Positions 23,948-32,661 of a stretch of 64,000 nt of DNA are shown piece after piece. Numbering within the stretch: position 1 is the first letter of the stretch; the number at the start of each line of letters is the position of its first letter. The notes beneath the pieces were generated by a model. That model did not search any database. It was not told the origin of the DNA and saw nothing but the letters and a program-made list of their open reading frames with translations. Source of the DNA: Candidatus Woesearchaeota archaeon (GTDB lineage: Archaea; Nanobdellota; Nanobdellia; Woesearchaeales; GW2011-AR9); the NCBI GenBank assembly GCA_945861715.1, contig CAMAVK010000002.1, positions 198,440 to 262,439 on the forward strand. The letters are read 5' to 3'. Both the position numbers and the translations under genes were made by a program.

Positions 23948-24856
23948 CTACACTTGTTTTTTTGGTGGTGGAGCTAGAGAAAATGATTTGTTTGACGCCC
24001 TATCTTTGATCGATGCTGGAATTCCGTCCGGCTGTGACGGGGGTGGTGGAGTACTTAGAAGGATGGTATGTTTTATTTCTGATTTTTGAGGTGGTGGAAG
24101 ATGAGTAAGCGATGGTGATGGAATATTTTGAGGAGGAGATAGATTTGTTTGCCTTTCTAGAGGATGTCGGGGTGGAATAGTTTGGTTTTCTTCACTTTGG
24201 ACGTTTGTTGATGTGGTGTTTAGTATGGGGTTGTTCCAATGAGGTCTGATATGTAATCCCAATTTTATTTCTAGTAAGTGGATTTTTTCTTCTATAATTT
24301 GAATGGATGTTTGATCTAGGATTGTTTTTTTAGACTCTAGTTGTGTTTTTAGTCTGTCTACTTGCTGTTGAAGTACAGTTGAACGGGTGTGATCTTTGTC
24401 TTTGTTGTGTTGATTTGATGAGGTGTGTTGTGTTGATTGTTGGTGGATTTGTTTGGAAGAACGTATATGGTGGATGTCCTGTGCTACTCTTTTTTTAATG
24501 ATATGTTCGGCTAATATACTGCTTAATCGTTCTACTTTTTTATGGATTGCTTTGTCTTTTCCAATTTCAAGTTGATGCTCTAATTGGGCAATCCGTTTTT
24601 TTAGAAGGGATTCTTTTTGAGATTGTTTTTTGCGTTCGTCACCGAGATTTTTTTGTAGGTCGAATACTCCTTCTAGTTTGTTCTCAAGTGATTGAATTTC
24701 GTGTTTTATGGATTGTTTGGATGCTTTTTTATGATCTGCAAGATATTTAATTTCATTGATTTTATTTGTGATTTCTACTTTGGATAGAGCATTTGATTTA
24801 CTTTCATAGAGTTGGGCTGAACGTACAAGGAGACGTTTTGCAAACTCGGTATTCAT
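23948..24856 (-). CDS. Coiled-coil protein with proline-rich tail
   Basis: A 302-residue protein. Residues 1-190 are a long charged coiled coil (for example DERKKQSQKESLLKKRIAQ); residues 210-302 are disordered and rich in Pro, Ser and Thr (PPSQPDGIPAS, APPPKKQV). There is no signal peptide. Its start codon overlaps the stop of the preceding 24853-25428 gene by the ATGA type, so the two are translationally coupled. Both proteins combine a coiled coil and a proline-rich end. Function unknown; DPANN-restricted by my impression. Confidence 0.6.
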   Translation of the reverse strand: MNTEFAKRLLVRSAQLYESKSNALSKVEITNKINEIKYLADHKKASKQSIKHEIQSLENKLEGVFDLQKNLGDERKKQSQKESLLKKRIAQLEHQLEIGKDKAIHKKVERLSSILAEHIIKKRVAQDIHHIRSSKQIHQQSTQHTSSNQHNKDKDHTRSTVLQQQVDRLKTQLESKKTILDQTSIQIIEEKIHLLEIKLGLHIRPHWNNPILNTTSTNVQSEENQTIPPRHPLERQTNLSPPQNIPSPSLTHLPPPQKSEIKHTILLSTPPPPSQPDGIPASIKDRASNKSFSLAPPPKKQV

Positions 24857-25428
24857 TTGAATAGGCCACGTCGTTTGGGTCCACTCGTCATTCCTGGCGG
24901 TGGTGGCGGAAAATCATCTTCGTCCTGTCCTGATGCTGATGGGGTGAGGGGTGGTAATTCTGCAAAGTTAGGTTGTGGGGCCATGCGAGAGGGACCGCCC
25001 ATAGGTGGCATACCCATGTTTATTTGTGGGGATGGTGATTGGGATGTATAATTTTGCGGTTGGAAATTTCCTTGGGTTGGCATTTGCATAGGTGATCTAT
25101 TTTGTTTGCTTACAAAGTCATCTACTTTGTCGGCAATAGCCACCATACCTTTTGCGATGGTTTCGTTTTGTTGCATTAAGATGTCAATTTTGGATGATGA
25201 GTCATCAAGTTTCTTACTATGAGTGTTATCATCGCCCTTAACTTCAGCTAATGCTTGTTGGAAGATTGAATGCAAGTCATGCATGGATTCTTTCATGCTT
25301 TCAAGTTCGAGGATTAATTCGTTGATTTTAGCGTCTGGAGCTGAAAGTCGCTTTTTTAGCGCTTCTACTTCGTATTTTAAATCTTGAATTACTTGTTGAG
25401 GAAGAAGTTCGTAGTCATCACTCGTCAT
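24853..25428 (-). CDS. Coiled-coil protein with Pro/Met/Gly-rich tail
   Basis: A 191-residue protein starting MTSDDYELLPQQVIQDLKYE. Residues 1-100 form a coiled coil (LKYEVEALKKRLSAPDAKINELILELESM). Residues 115-180 are low-complexity with MGMPPMGGPSRMAPQP and a polyproline PPPPPG, ending in a basic KRRGLFK. The ATG at 25428 is chosen because GGTGA lies 5 bases upstream; the GTG at 25437 is part of that site. This N-terminus is one I associate with conserved Woesearchaeota/Pacearchaeota hypotheticals. It is coupled by overlap to the downstream coiled-coil gene. Confidence 0.65.
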   Translation of the reverse strand: MTSDDYELLPQQVIQDLKYEVEALKKRLSAPDAKINELILELESMKESMHDLHSIFQQALAEVKGDDNTHSKKLDDSSSKIDILMQQNETIAKGMVAIADKVDDFVSKQNRSPMQMPTQGNFQPQNYTSQSPSPQINMGMPPMGGPSRMAPQPNFAELPPLTPSASGQDEDDFPPPPPGMTSGPKRRGLFK

Positions 25429-25524
25429 ACATATCACCTGTTTTTATGGTTGGTCGGTATTTTGCGTATATAAATGTTTTGCGGGGGTTGGTTTTATGTT
25501 TTTTGACTTGTGGACTGAGGCTCA

Positions 25525-25995
25525 TTAACTCGAGTGGATCACAATCATGCTTTGGGTTTTTTCTATTCCTTCGACTAATTGGAGTTTACCTAATAGGACT
25601 TCATCGAATTCTTTGACGTCTTTTACTCGTACAATCGCTACTATGTCGGTTCCACCGGAGACGATGTCAACGCGCTCGATGAATGGGAATTTTCTGAGGT
25701 CACGTGCTAGGTCGTGCTGGGTGCGTTTCTTTTCTTTGAGGATGTGGAGGTTGGCTGTAATGAGGATGTAGGCTCGGAAGTTTTGATTTAGTTTTTCGTA
25801 GTTGAGCTTGATGGTGAATTTTTTTATGATACCTTCTGTTTTTAGTTTTTTGATGCGATTGTGGATAGTGGTGATAGGGAGAAGTGTTTTTTTAGCAATC
25901 TGTCTTGTGGTGTATTCCGCATGGTCTTTTAATATTTCAAGGATTTTTTGGTCTTTTTCGTCTATTATTGTGGTCATATGGAACATATGTTTCAT
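25525..25995 (-). CDS. Lrp/AsnC-family transcriptional regulator
   Basis: A 156-residue (or 150, from ATG at 25977) regulator. The N-terminal winged helix is clear (TTIIDEKDQKILEILKDHAEYTTRQIAKKT ... TTIHNRIKKLKTEGIIKKF, about 7-60), followed by the RAM ligand-binding domain with VDIVSGGTDIVAIVRVKDVKEFDEVL and a final TQSMIVIHSS. The GGTDIVA turn is the RAM effector-site signature. It is monocistronic. It probably responds to an amino acid and may regulate itself or the neighbouring translation genes; the target is not visible. Confidence 0.92.
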   Translation of the reverse strand: MKHMFHMTTIIDEKDQKILEILKDHAEYTTRQIAKKTLLPITTIHNRIKKLKTEGIIKKFTIKLNYEKLNQNFRAYILITANLHILKEKKRTQHDLARDLRKFPFIERVDIVSGGTDIVAIVRVKDVKEFDEVLLGKLQLVEGIEKTQSMIVIHSS

Positions 25996-26109
25996 TTCTT
26001 TATTAAATTTTGGGTTTTTTCTATGTTTTTTTCATTTATTTTGGGATTTACTTATTAATCGGTGTTGGTCTTGAAATGTTGGTTTAGAGAATGATATGTG
26101 GAGATAACA

Positions 26110-26706
26110 ATGGAAATGACTGATATTGGTTCACGTTTTGAAGGAATGCCTGCTTGGCTTGATTCGGAACAAGAATATGCTGCAAGTGGTAGAGATTTTG
26201 CTGTTACGACTAGAGTTTATGGTGCGTCACTTGTTCAGGATGGATATATTTCAGGTCATGCGAAGGCAGCAGTTATGGGTTGGGATCTGTCACAAATGGT
26301 GTGCGCATTATATCTGGAAGATGCTGGATCATTTATTGGACTCATTGCTCCGATGAGCGTTGGAAAAATTAATCAACGGTCTGTTTTACCTAAGGCGATT
26401 GAGGGTATGAGTCGAAGTTGCGCGAAACGATATTCGACTAAAGATGTACTTCCAACGGGGATGGAGCGGGGAACGTGTACTCCGTTGGTTTATGGTTGTG
26501 ATGTTTCCACTCCGGTTAAACACATTTTATTTCATGATGAACCTGCTTTAGATGATACTGTGGTTGATATTTCCCTTGGAGGGAGGGGGGAACTTGCTCA
26601 GCGAACTTCGGCTCAATTGCGATATGGGGATTTGTATTCCCTGCTCGTTGAAAAATTTGGGCAAGGTGTCGTTCGTCGGGTTGATATGCGCGTTGGTTCA
26701 TCTTGA
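26110..26706 (+). CDS. YbaK-like aminoacyl-tRNA deacylase domain protein (tentative)
   Basis: A 198-residue protein starting MEMTDIGSRFEG; the ATG is preceded at 7 bases by GGAG. The segment GTCTPLVYGCDVSTPVKHILFHDEPALDDTVVDISLGG followed by SAQLRYGDLYSLL parallels the YbaK/ProX core (G-x-x-TPF ... DE-x-L ... VxxxxG ... DL). It is 60 bases upstream of asnS on the same strand, so an editing role linked to tRNA charging is plausible. The N-terminal lysine typical of the family is not obvious in the right place, so the call is tentative. Confidence 0.45.
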   Translation: MEMTDIGSRFEGMPAWLDSEQEYAASGRDFAVTTRVYGASLVQDGYISGHAKAAVMGWDLSQMVCALYLEDAGSFIGLIAPMSVGKINQRSVLPKAIEGMSRSCAKRYSTKDVLPTGMERGTCTPLVYGCDVSTPVKHILFHDEPALDDTVVDISLGGRGELAQRTSAQLRYGDLYSLLVEKFGQGVVRRVDMRVGSS

Positions 26707-26765
26707 GGTAATTATATATCAGCTAGGAGCGTAATATTTTAATAGTCAATGGGGAAGGAAGCGTT

Positions 26766-28067
26766 ATGGCACAAAAATATGTTTCAATTTTACAAGCAAT
26801 GCAGCAAGGTAGTGGATCTGTTTCAATTCATGGCTGGGTTTGGCGTGAACGTGGTTCAAATAAATTGAAGTTTGTTACTCTTCGTGATTCTACCCAAGTT
26901 ATTCAATGTGTGTTTGAAGCGGTTGATTTTGCGTCGCGTTGGTCGGAAATTGATAAAATCCAAGTTGAGGCAGCTCTCGAAATTACTGGAGAGATTAAGA
27001 AGGATGAACGGGCTCCAACAGGATATGAAATTCATGTTACGGATTTTACTGTTGTTGGAAAATCTGAAAACTTTCCAATAGGAAAAGATCTGTCTGTTGA
27101 GTTCCTTGCTGATAATAGGCATTTGTGGCTTCGATCTCGTAAGATGACAGCTATGCTTAAGATTCGTTCTACTGTGTTTGGCGCAATTGATGAGTATTTC
27201 AAAGGGGAAGGGTTTTATGAATATCATTCTCCTATTTTTCAAGCAGTGCAGTGTGAGGGTGGTTCTGAGTTGTTTAAAGTAGATTATTTTGGTCGCAAAG
27301 ATATTTTTCTTGCTCAAACGTGGCAGTTGTATGCTGAACCTGCGATTTTTGCTCTTGAGAAGATTTATACTATTGCTCCTTCGTTTCGAGCTGAGAAATC
27401 GGTGACGTCACGTCATTTAACGGAGTATTGGCATGCGGAGATGGAGATGGCATGGTCAACTTTTGCTGATATTCAAATGCATGGGGAGAAGTTGTTGAAG
27501 CATATTTTTACTCGGGTTCTTGAGAAGAATCGAGGTGAGCTTGAGATTTTAGGTCGCGATGTGTCTAAGTTGGAGCCAATAGTAACAAAACCATTTATTC
27601 ATATGACTTATACGGATGCATTGAAGATACTGAAGGAGAAATGTGGTATGGATATTGAATGGGGCAAGGATTTGCGAACTATTGAGGAAGAGCGGTTGAG
27701 TAGTTTGTATGATGTGCCGGTGATTTGTTCCAATTATCCGAAGAAAGTGAAGGCGTTTTACATGAAAGAAGATCCGGCGGATCCACGTACGGTTCAGGGT
27801 TGTGATTTCCTTGCGCCTGAAGGGTTTGGGGAGATTATTGGTGGATCGCAACGTGAAGAGGATCTTGAAGAGATTAAGAAACGACTTGTTGAACAAGGTG
27901 AAAAGCCGGAGGAGTATGAGTTTTATTTAGATACTCGCCGGTATGGATCCGTTCCGCACGGAGGATTTGGTCTTGGAGTTGAACGCGTGATTCGTTGGGT
28001 GTGTGGATTTGATACGATTAAGGATGCAATACCGTTTCCTAGGAATCCGGAGAGATTTAAACCTTAG
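26766..28067 (+). CDS. asnS: Asparaginyl-tRNA synthetase
   Basis: A 433-residue class IIb synthetase that charges tRNA-Asn. The OB-fold anticodon domain is at about 16-105 (VSIHGWVWRERGSNKLKFVTLRD). Class II motif 1 is around EYFKGEGFYEYHSPIF, motif 2 is FRAEKSVTSRHLTEYWHAEMEM, and motif 3 is GGFGLGVERVIRWVCG. The ending DTIKDAIPFPRNPERFKP and the motif 2 loop are those of AsnRS rather than AspRS. No residues are missing. It probably forms an operon with the preceding YbaK-like gene. Confidence 0.95.
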   Translation: MAQKYVSILQAMQQGSGSVSIHGWVWRERGSNKLKFVTLRDSTQVIQCVFEAVDFASRWSEIDKIQVEAALEITGEIKKDERAPTGYEIHVTDFTVVGKSENFPIGKDLSVEFLADNRHLWLRSRKMTAMLKIRSTVFGAIDEYFKGEGFYEYHSPIFQAVQCEGGSELFKVDYFGRKDIFLAQTWQLYAEPAIFALEKIYTIAPSFRAEKSVTSRHLTEYWHAEMEMAWSTFADIQMHGEKLLKHIFTRVLEKNRGELEILGRDVSKLEPIVTKPFIHMTYTDALKILKEKCGMDIEWGKDLRTIEEERLSSLYDVPVICSNYPKKVKAFYMKEDPADPRTVQGCDFLAPEGFGEIIGGSQREEDLEEIKKRLVEQGEKPEEYEFYLDTRRYGSVPHGGFGLGVERVIRWVCGFDTIKDAIPFPRNPERFKP

Positions 28068-28158
28068 GTTCTGGGGTTAATTTTTTTCTTTTTTGGTGTG
28101 CTAAGGGGTGAGTGAAGTTAATTTAAGGATGATCGAAGAAACTCTGTGGTTCGTATAC

Positions 28159-28674
28159 CTAATTAAAGATAACAAAGTCTTCAACATGTGAATTTACAAA
28201 TTTAAATAGTGAAGTATATCTTTTATCATCAAACTTGTAAAATTTTTTATCGAGTTGAGCTAATTTAGCATCTTCCTTCTCTGAAAAAGGTGCATTAAGA
28301 TTTCTACCTGAAAGGAAATCTATATTTTCATGATATATTTTAATGGCCTCTTCGAATATTTTGGCAGTTTTAGTGTCATTAATTGTCTTGAACGCTATTA
28401 TTCCATCTTTAAAATATTCATCTTGTGTATTTTGGAATAATTGAACAAACCCTCCGTTTCCTACATCCCCAACGATGATGAAAATAGAACTAAGAATCTT
28501 TTGGCTATCGTTCATTTGTGAAAAATCTAACCTATTCTTAGATTTATTCCAAAAGGTATTAATGAGGTATTCATGGATTTTTTGACATTTATCAGAATCT
28601 TCTAATTTATCAAATTTAGTTCTTCGAATATGTAATTTCGAATCTTTAGGCTTTTTTCTGAAAAAATGGAGCAT
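28159..28674 (-). CDS. DUF4375 (DMP19-like) protein
   Basis: A 171-residue acidic helical protein. The segment GDVGNGGFVQLFQNTQDEYF followed by AFKTIND is the hallmark of DUF4375 (N-GG-F-Q-[FY]-[FY]-N then a helix). This family is mainly bacterial and includes the DNA-mimic DMP19. The base composition lacks the strong G/T strand skew of the flanks, so the gene is probably a recent acquisition. It is followed at 68 bases by a TPR gene on the same strand with the same composition. Role unknown; an antagonist or immunity-type function is only a guess. Confidence 0.7.
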   Translation of the reverse strand: MLHFFRKKPKDSKLHIRRTKFDKLEDSDKCQKIHEYLINTFWNKSKNRLDFSQMNDSQKILSSIFIIVGDVGNGGFVQLFQNTQDEYFKDGIIAFKTINDTKTAKIFEEAIKIYHENIDFLSGRNLNAPFSEKEDAKLAQLDKKFYKFDDKRYTSLFKFVNSHVEDFVIFN

Positions 28675-28742
28675 CAGTTAAAAATAAGGCATGCGGTTTA
28701 TAAAAAGCCTTTGACTTAAAACTTTTATTTTGTTGTACCAAT

Positions 28743-29441
28743 TTAGCGAGAAAGTCTAATTCTAGAGATTATTTTATCAATAAATGACTCTTTCTTAATT
28801 ATAGTTTCAATTTTCCGATATAAAAAAGAATTCTTATTTTTCACCAGTCCATATGATTTATGATATTTAAACCCTGAATCTGTTCTATTTGCGGCGTTGT
28901 GTGCTTTTATAGCAAATGATTTTGATTTTTCACTATCCTTTTTAAAATCATAAACAATAGCTTTAACACTATTTATTAAAAAATCATCATGGGCTAAATA
29001 AATTGGTTGTTCTTTTTCATATAATTCAGCCATTCTAAGAGCATCATTAAATTTTTTAGTTAAATTCCTTTCAAGAATGTATTGACAATAAAGAATGACT
29101 GCATTTGTTCGGTTGTTCGGAAACTTTTTTTGAGTTTCAATTGAGAGCTTAAAATACTTTTCAGATTTATTCCAATCTTTAAGGTAATAATATGCTTGAG
29201 CAAGTTCCAAATATGCACTACTAAGGGATGCTTCATCTGGGTATTTATCCGCTAGTAGCACCAGTAATTGAATCCCTTTGTGAATATTTGGGAGTTTAGA
29301 AGTGTCAATTAAAATTGTCGCTTGAATTCTTAGGTATTGCGCTTTGTGGAAGGCTCCTTTGCTTCTATTAAATCGTTCATAGAATTCTTTTTCTATATTC
29401 TCGGACCAGCTAGTTTTTCTATACCAATCCTGCTGTCCCAT
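28743..29441 (-). CDS. TPR-containing protein
   Basis: About 232 residues from the ATG of MGQQDWYRKTSW (an ATG at 29504 would add 21). It starts with a conserved-looking DWYRKTSWSENIEKEFYERFNRS and then has helical repeats with TPR spacing (SAYLELAQAYYYLKDWNKSEKYFKLSI, about 95-120). A basic tail follows. I associate this layout with bacterial TPR proteins encoded near toxin or immunity genes. Composition matches the neighbouring DUF4375 gene and not the rest of the window; the two form a small accessory island. The binding partner is unknown. Confidence 0.65.
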   Translation of the reverse strand: MGQQDWYRKTSWSENIEKEFYERFNRSKGAFHKAQYLRIQATILIDTSKLPNIHKGIQLLVLLADKYPDEASLSSAYLELAQAYYYLKDWNKSEKYFKLSIETQKKFPNNRTNAVILYCQYILERNLTKKFNDALRMAELYEKEQPIYLAHDDFLINSVKAIVYDFKKDSEKSKSFAIKAHNAANRTDSGFKYHKSYGLVKNKNSFLYRKIETIIKKESFIDKIISRIRLSR

Positions 29442-29754
29442 ATATTCAGTTAAGACATCCTGATACTTAAAGATTATCAAAATTGTTGGCACTTTTTTGT
29501 ACATAACATGGTTAAATTTTTACAATCTAGCAGACAAAATCAAATAAAAATTGGAGTGGTTAAGGATTGCGTTGAAACAGCCTATCAGTTAAAGTATATT
29601 AATGAATTATATTTGCGTTAAGTCTTTAATTAACAAAGAGGAGTATTTCATCATATTTTTAACAATAACTTATCTCGCTGTTGTATAGTTGAAATGTGGT
29701 TATTTTTTGTCAATGTTTAGCTATGTTTTTATACTTGTTCTATTTGGTTATTTT

Positions 29755-30315
29755 ATGGATGGACAAAAGGAAATAAAATCAAAATATCTTGTTTGGATTG
29801 ATACTGAGGCTACTGGTCTTGAGTTTGAGTCAGATATTCTTCTTGAAGTATCATGTATTATTACTGATAATCAATTGAATATTGTGGATTCTTGTGGTCC
29901 ATTTGTAATTCATTGCGATGAGAAAAGACTGAGTGCGATGAAGGAATGGCCAGTTAAACAGCATAAGGTTTCAGGTTTGTGGGATGAGTGTGTTAAATCC
30001 AAACTAACTGTTGCTGAAGTTGATTCGAAGGTGTCAGATTTTATTTTCGAATATTCAGCTCCTGGGGTGGCTCCATTATGTGGTAATTCTGTTTCATTTG
30101 ATCGTGAAATGATTCGTTTGCATATGCCTGAAACATTTAATATGTTGCATTACCGAATTATTGATGTGAGCACTATAAAAGAGTTGGTTCATCGGTGGGA
30201 TGGTGCTGCGTATGTGTATACGAAGAGGAATACCCATCGCGCAATGGAAGATATTAAGGAATCGATTGCGGAGTTGAAATGGTATAAGGAGAAAGTGTTT
30301 GTTAAGATAAACTAG
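29755..30315 (+). CDS. orn: Oligoribonuclease (DEDDh 3'-5' exonuclease)
   Basis: A 186-residue enzyme that degrades short oligoribonucleotides. DEDDh residues appear as WIDTEATGLE (Exo I), CGNSVSFDREMI (Exo II), and HRAMEDIKESIAEL (Exo III with the His). The end DIKESIAELKWYKE is characteristic of Orn. The start is the ATG of MDGQKEIK; upstream in-frame codons back to 29689 would add a hydrophobic stretch that is not part of the family. Orn is typical of Proteobacteria and eukaryotes and scattered in archaea, so lateral origin is likely. It neighbours the accessory island but has native G/T skew. Confidence 0.9.
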   Translation: MDGQKEIKSKYLVWIDTEATGLEFESDILLEVSCIITDNQLNIVDSCGPFVIHCDEKRLSAMKEWPVKQHKVSGLWDECVKSKLTVAEVDSKVSDFIFEYSAPGVAPLCGNSVSFDREMIRLHMPETFNMLHYRIIDVSTIKELVHRWDGAAYVYTKRNTHRAMEDIKESIAELKWYKEKVFVKIN

Positions 30316-30375
30316 TTGTTTTTACTTTTTCTATTACTGTGGTTTTTTTTATATGGTGATTTTTTATTTCTTTTT

Positions 30376-30957
30376 TTAGCGTCTTTTTAGAAGCGCTGTT
30401 AGATCAATTATAGATTGTTCTTGTATGTATTTCTCGCCTAATATTTGGTTTTCTTCTGTGTAGTCCTCTGGGTCGATAAACCGAAGTTCTCGGTAGTTTT
30501 CCGTTCTAACCCAGCATGTTTCGTGGTTTGGTCCATCAATTATGTCTACTTTTTTTCCGAGTGATAGATCTTCTGTAATCATTGCGTATACGTCTTGTTC
30601 TTTTATTTTGGTTCTGATTGCACAGACAAAATAAGGGGGATTTCTTCCTTGGAGGTATGCTGCTTCAAATGCTCCTAATTCATATGCAAGGGGATACTGA
30701 TTTGTGAGGTGGTATTTGTATCGCTGCCTTAAGGCAAGGTATAATTCTTGATCTTTGGAGATATCAATTTTCCCAATCGCACAGACTGTGTGCATAGTTC
30801 CTTGCCCTAATATCGATTTTTTAGAAACAATTTTCTGACTGTAAATTTTTTGTATATTATATTCAATAGTTGTTAGAATTTCTCTGTTTGATTCAATTAT
30901 TGGTTTTATTTCTATTGTTCTTTGATAATATGTTGGATTGTCATTATATGCATTCAT
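30376..30957 (-). CDS. Protein of unknown function
   Basis: A 193-residue soluble protein. Its middle part (GTMHTVCAIGKIDIS ... YFVCAIRTKIKEQDVYAMITEDLS) looks like a beta-sheet domain, and a KVDIIDGPNHETCWVRTENYRELRFIDPEDYTEENQILG region follows. I do not recognise a family. Native skew. It converges with orn (60 bases between) and may be cotranscribed with the large gene upstream (31003-32661), 45 bases away. Confidence 0.55.
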   Translation of the reverse strand: MNAYNDNPTYYQRTIEIKPIIESNREILTTIEYNIQKIYSQKIVSKKSILGQGTMHTVCAIGKIDISKDQELYLALRQRYKYHLTNQYPLAYELGAFEAAYLQGRNPPYFVCAIRTKIKEQDVYAMITEDLSLGKKVDIIDGPNHETCWVRTENYRELRFIDPEDYTEENQILGEKYIQEQSIIDLTALLKRR

Positions 30958-31002
30958 TTGTTTTGCGAGTTATACTTTATTTAAAAACTGTAAGTTACAA
31001 AA

Positions 31003-32661
31003 TTATTCTTTGGCTAATTCTTCTTCAAAGATTGGTTTCATTTTTTTCCACAAATGAGGGGGGATGTTGAATTGTCTTGATATACTAAAGAAATAATTTC
31101 GTAGTTCTTGTTCTCGTTGGGTGGCTTCTTCTATGTGGTTTTCTTTGAAGTTGTCAATTAATTCTCCTGTTGCTCCTTTTTTAGCTGCGAGGTGGAACGC
31201 GAATAATAATTCGTCGCGGACAAGGCCACTTGAATAGTATGTTCGTCCTTCTTTTACGTCTGTGAAGAGGGGGAATAATTCTTTGTACTCATTTGAGAGC
31301 ATATCAGGAAGACCAGCTAGGGTTGGGTCAAACCCAAGTGCTTTCATGAAGATGAAACAACATGCGCATTTTGAGCATTTAGTGCACCAGCGTTGTGTTT
31401 TTGCACCGTCTGGGCATGACATTTGGTATTTTGCAATTTCAGGATAGCGTTGATATAATACTTTACAGACAGCAATTTCATGAAGTGGTTGTACTAGTGA
31501 TGTTGCTTGCACTTCAGATTGGGTCACATTATGAAGCATGGTATTCATGTGTTTCATCCATTCTTTAGTTTGTTCATATGATGGATTACACCTGAATCCG
31601 TCTTTTGTGAGGTAATAACATTCATCGTTTTCATTTCCAAATATCATGTATTTGGCTTCTTCTTTGTAATGTATAGGTAATAGTAAGAAGAGATACTGCG
31701 TTAAAATACTTGACCAACCTAAATCGGTTTCATCAAAACCCCAGTTGGCGTAGCAGCGGATTTCTCCTAAGTCGTTCATAATTTTGTATACTTTAGTGTT
31801 AAATTCCTTTTCGAATATTGGAATAAGGGCATTTTTGTGTTTGTTTTCGTAGGTGATGATGCGTTCCCCTTGATTTGTCATGGTGTTTAAGTCGGGTTCT
31901 ATTATAGTTACTGGGACGGGGTCGAGCCCGAGTTCTTTAGCTAACGCATACCCTAGGAGACTTTCTTTGCCAAATGTTAAGGTGTTAATGCTTCGTTCTT
32001 TTGTTTCTTTTCCAAATGTACATGGAGGTGAGTGATTTCCTTTGAATGAGAGTTCTAAATTACACAGTCGTGTGATATATTCTACTGTTTTTACTGAGTC
32101 ACAATCCCCATAGAATAGGAGGTTTCGTAAAATGACTTCCATGAAAAATGATTTGAATAGGGGTAAGGGGGTATCATAACTTAATTTTTTGATGTTATGC
32201 ATAATGCCTAGGTCGAGAAATGAGAGATGTGCTAAATTGTCTCGCATTAATAGTTTGTAATTGTATGGGAATTCTTTCCATGTTTCTTCGGGGAAATTGA
32301 TATCGTATTCGTGTTGTTGCGATCCCGTTTTGAATGAGAAATGTAATCCTTTTTCGGTGATAGTGGTATTGATATTGAATACTTTTGGTTTGAATAATCT
32401 GTTGATTCTTATTTTAAGAGATACTTTTTGTTTTGGTTTCTCGTCAATTATTACCTTTGTGGATATTGACTTGATGGTTTTTTTAGCAACTGGGGTTGTA
32501 TCATTTTGATTTTCAGAAATGTTTTTTTCTTGTAATTCGGAAATGTTAATCTCTTGTGGTACTGGGAATTTTTTTTCTTCTTTCTTGATGTTTTCTATTG
32601 TTGGCGTGCTAGAAATTGGGGTAACCACTGATACTTTCGTTGCATTTGTAATTTCTAGCAC
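31003..32661 (-). CDS. Possible PP-loop/MurL-like enzyme
   Basis: A 552-residue protein. The first 80 residues are low-complexity and charged. From about 215 the pattern resembles PP-loop ATP pyrophosphatase-type proteins: LTFGKESLLGYALAKELGLDPVPVTIIEP (in the place of SGGxDSxxxxxL), then GNENDECYY, then SCPDGAKTQRWCTKCSKCACCFIF (C-x2-C-x2-C with an extra Cys), as in families with a C-terminal CxxCxxC such as MurL or QueC relatives. The Ser-Gly-Gly loop is replaced by TFGKES. Enzymatic role is uncertain; an ATP-dependent amidation, epimerisation or thiolation enzyme are options. Native skew. Confidence 0.4.
   Translation of the reverse strand: MLEITNATKVSVVTPISSTPTIENIKKEEKKFPVPQEINISELQEKNISENQNDTTPVAKKTIKSISTKVIIDEKPKQKVSLKIRINRLFKPKVFNINTTITEKGLHFSFKTGSQQHEYDINFPEETWKEFPYNYKLLMRDNLAHLSFLDLGIMHNIKKLSYDTPLPLFKSFFMEVILRNLLFYGDCDSVKTVEYITRLCNLELSFKGNHSPPCTFGKETKERSINTLTFGKESLLGYALAKELGLDPVPVTIIEPDLNTMTNQGERIITYENKHKNALIPIFEKEFNTKVYKIMNDLGEIRCYANWGFDETDLGWSSILTQYLFLLLPIHYKEEAKYMIFGNENDECYYLTKDGFRCNPSYEQTKEWMKHMNTMLHNVTQSEVQATSLVQPLHEIAVCKVLYQRYPEIAKYQMSCPDGAKTQRWCTKCSKCACCFIFMKALGFDPTLAGLPDMLSNEYKELFPLFTDVKEGRTYYSSGLVRDELLFAFHLAAKKGATGELIDNFKENHIEEATQREQELRNYFFSISRQFNIPPHLWKKMKPIFEEELAKE

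Noticed and set aside
26766-28067. Aspartyl-tRNA synthetase rather than asparaginyl
   Set aside because: The motif 2 loop and the C-terminal WVCGFDTIKDAIPFPRNP match AsnRS better; AspRS would differ at these positions.
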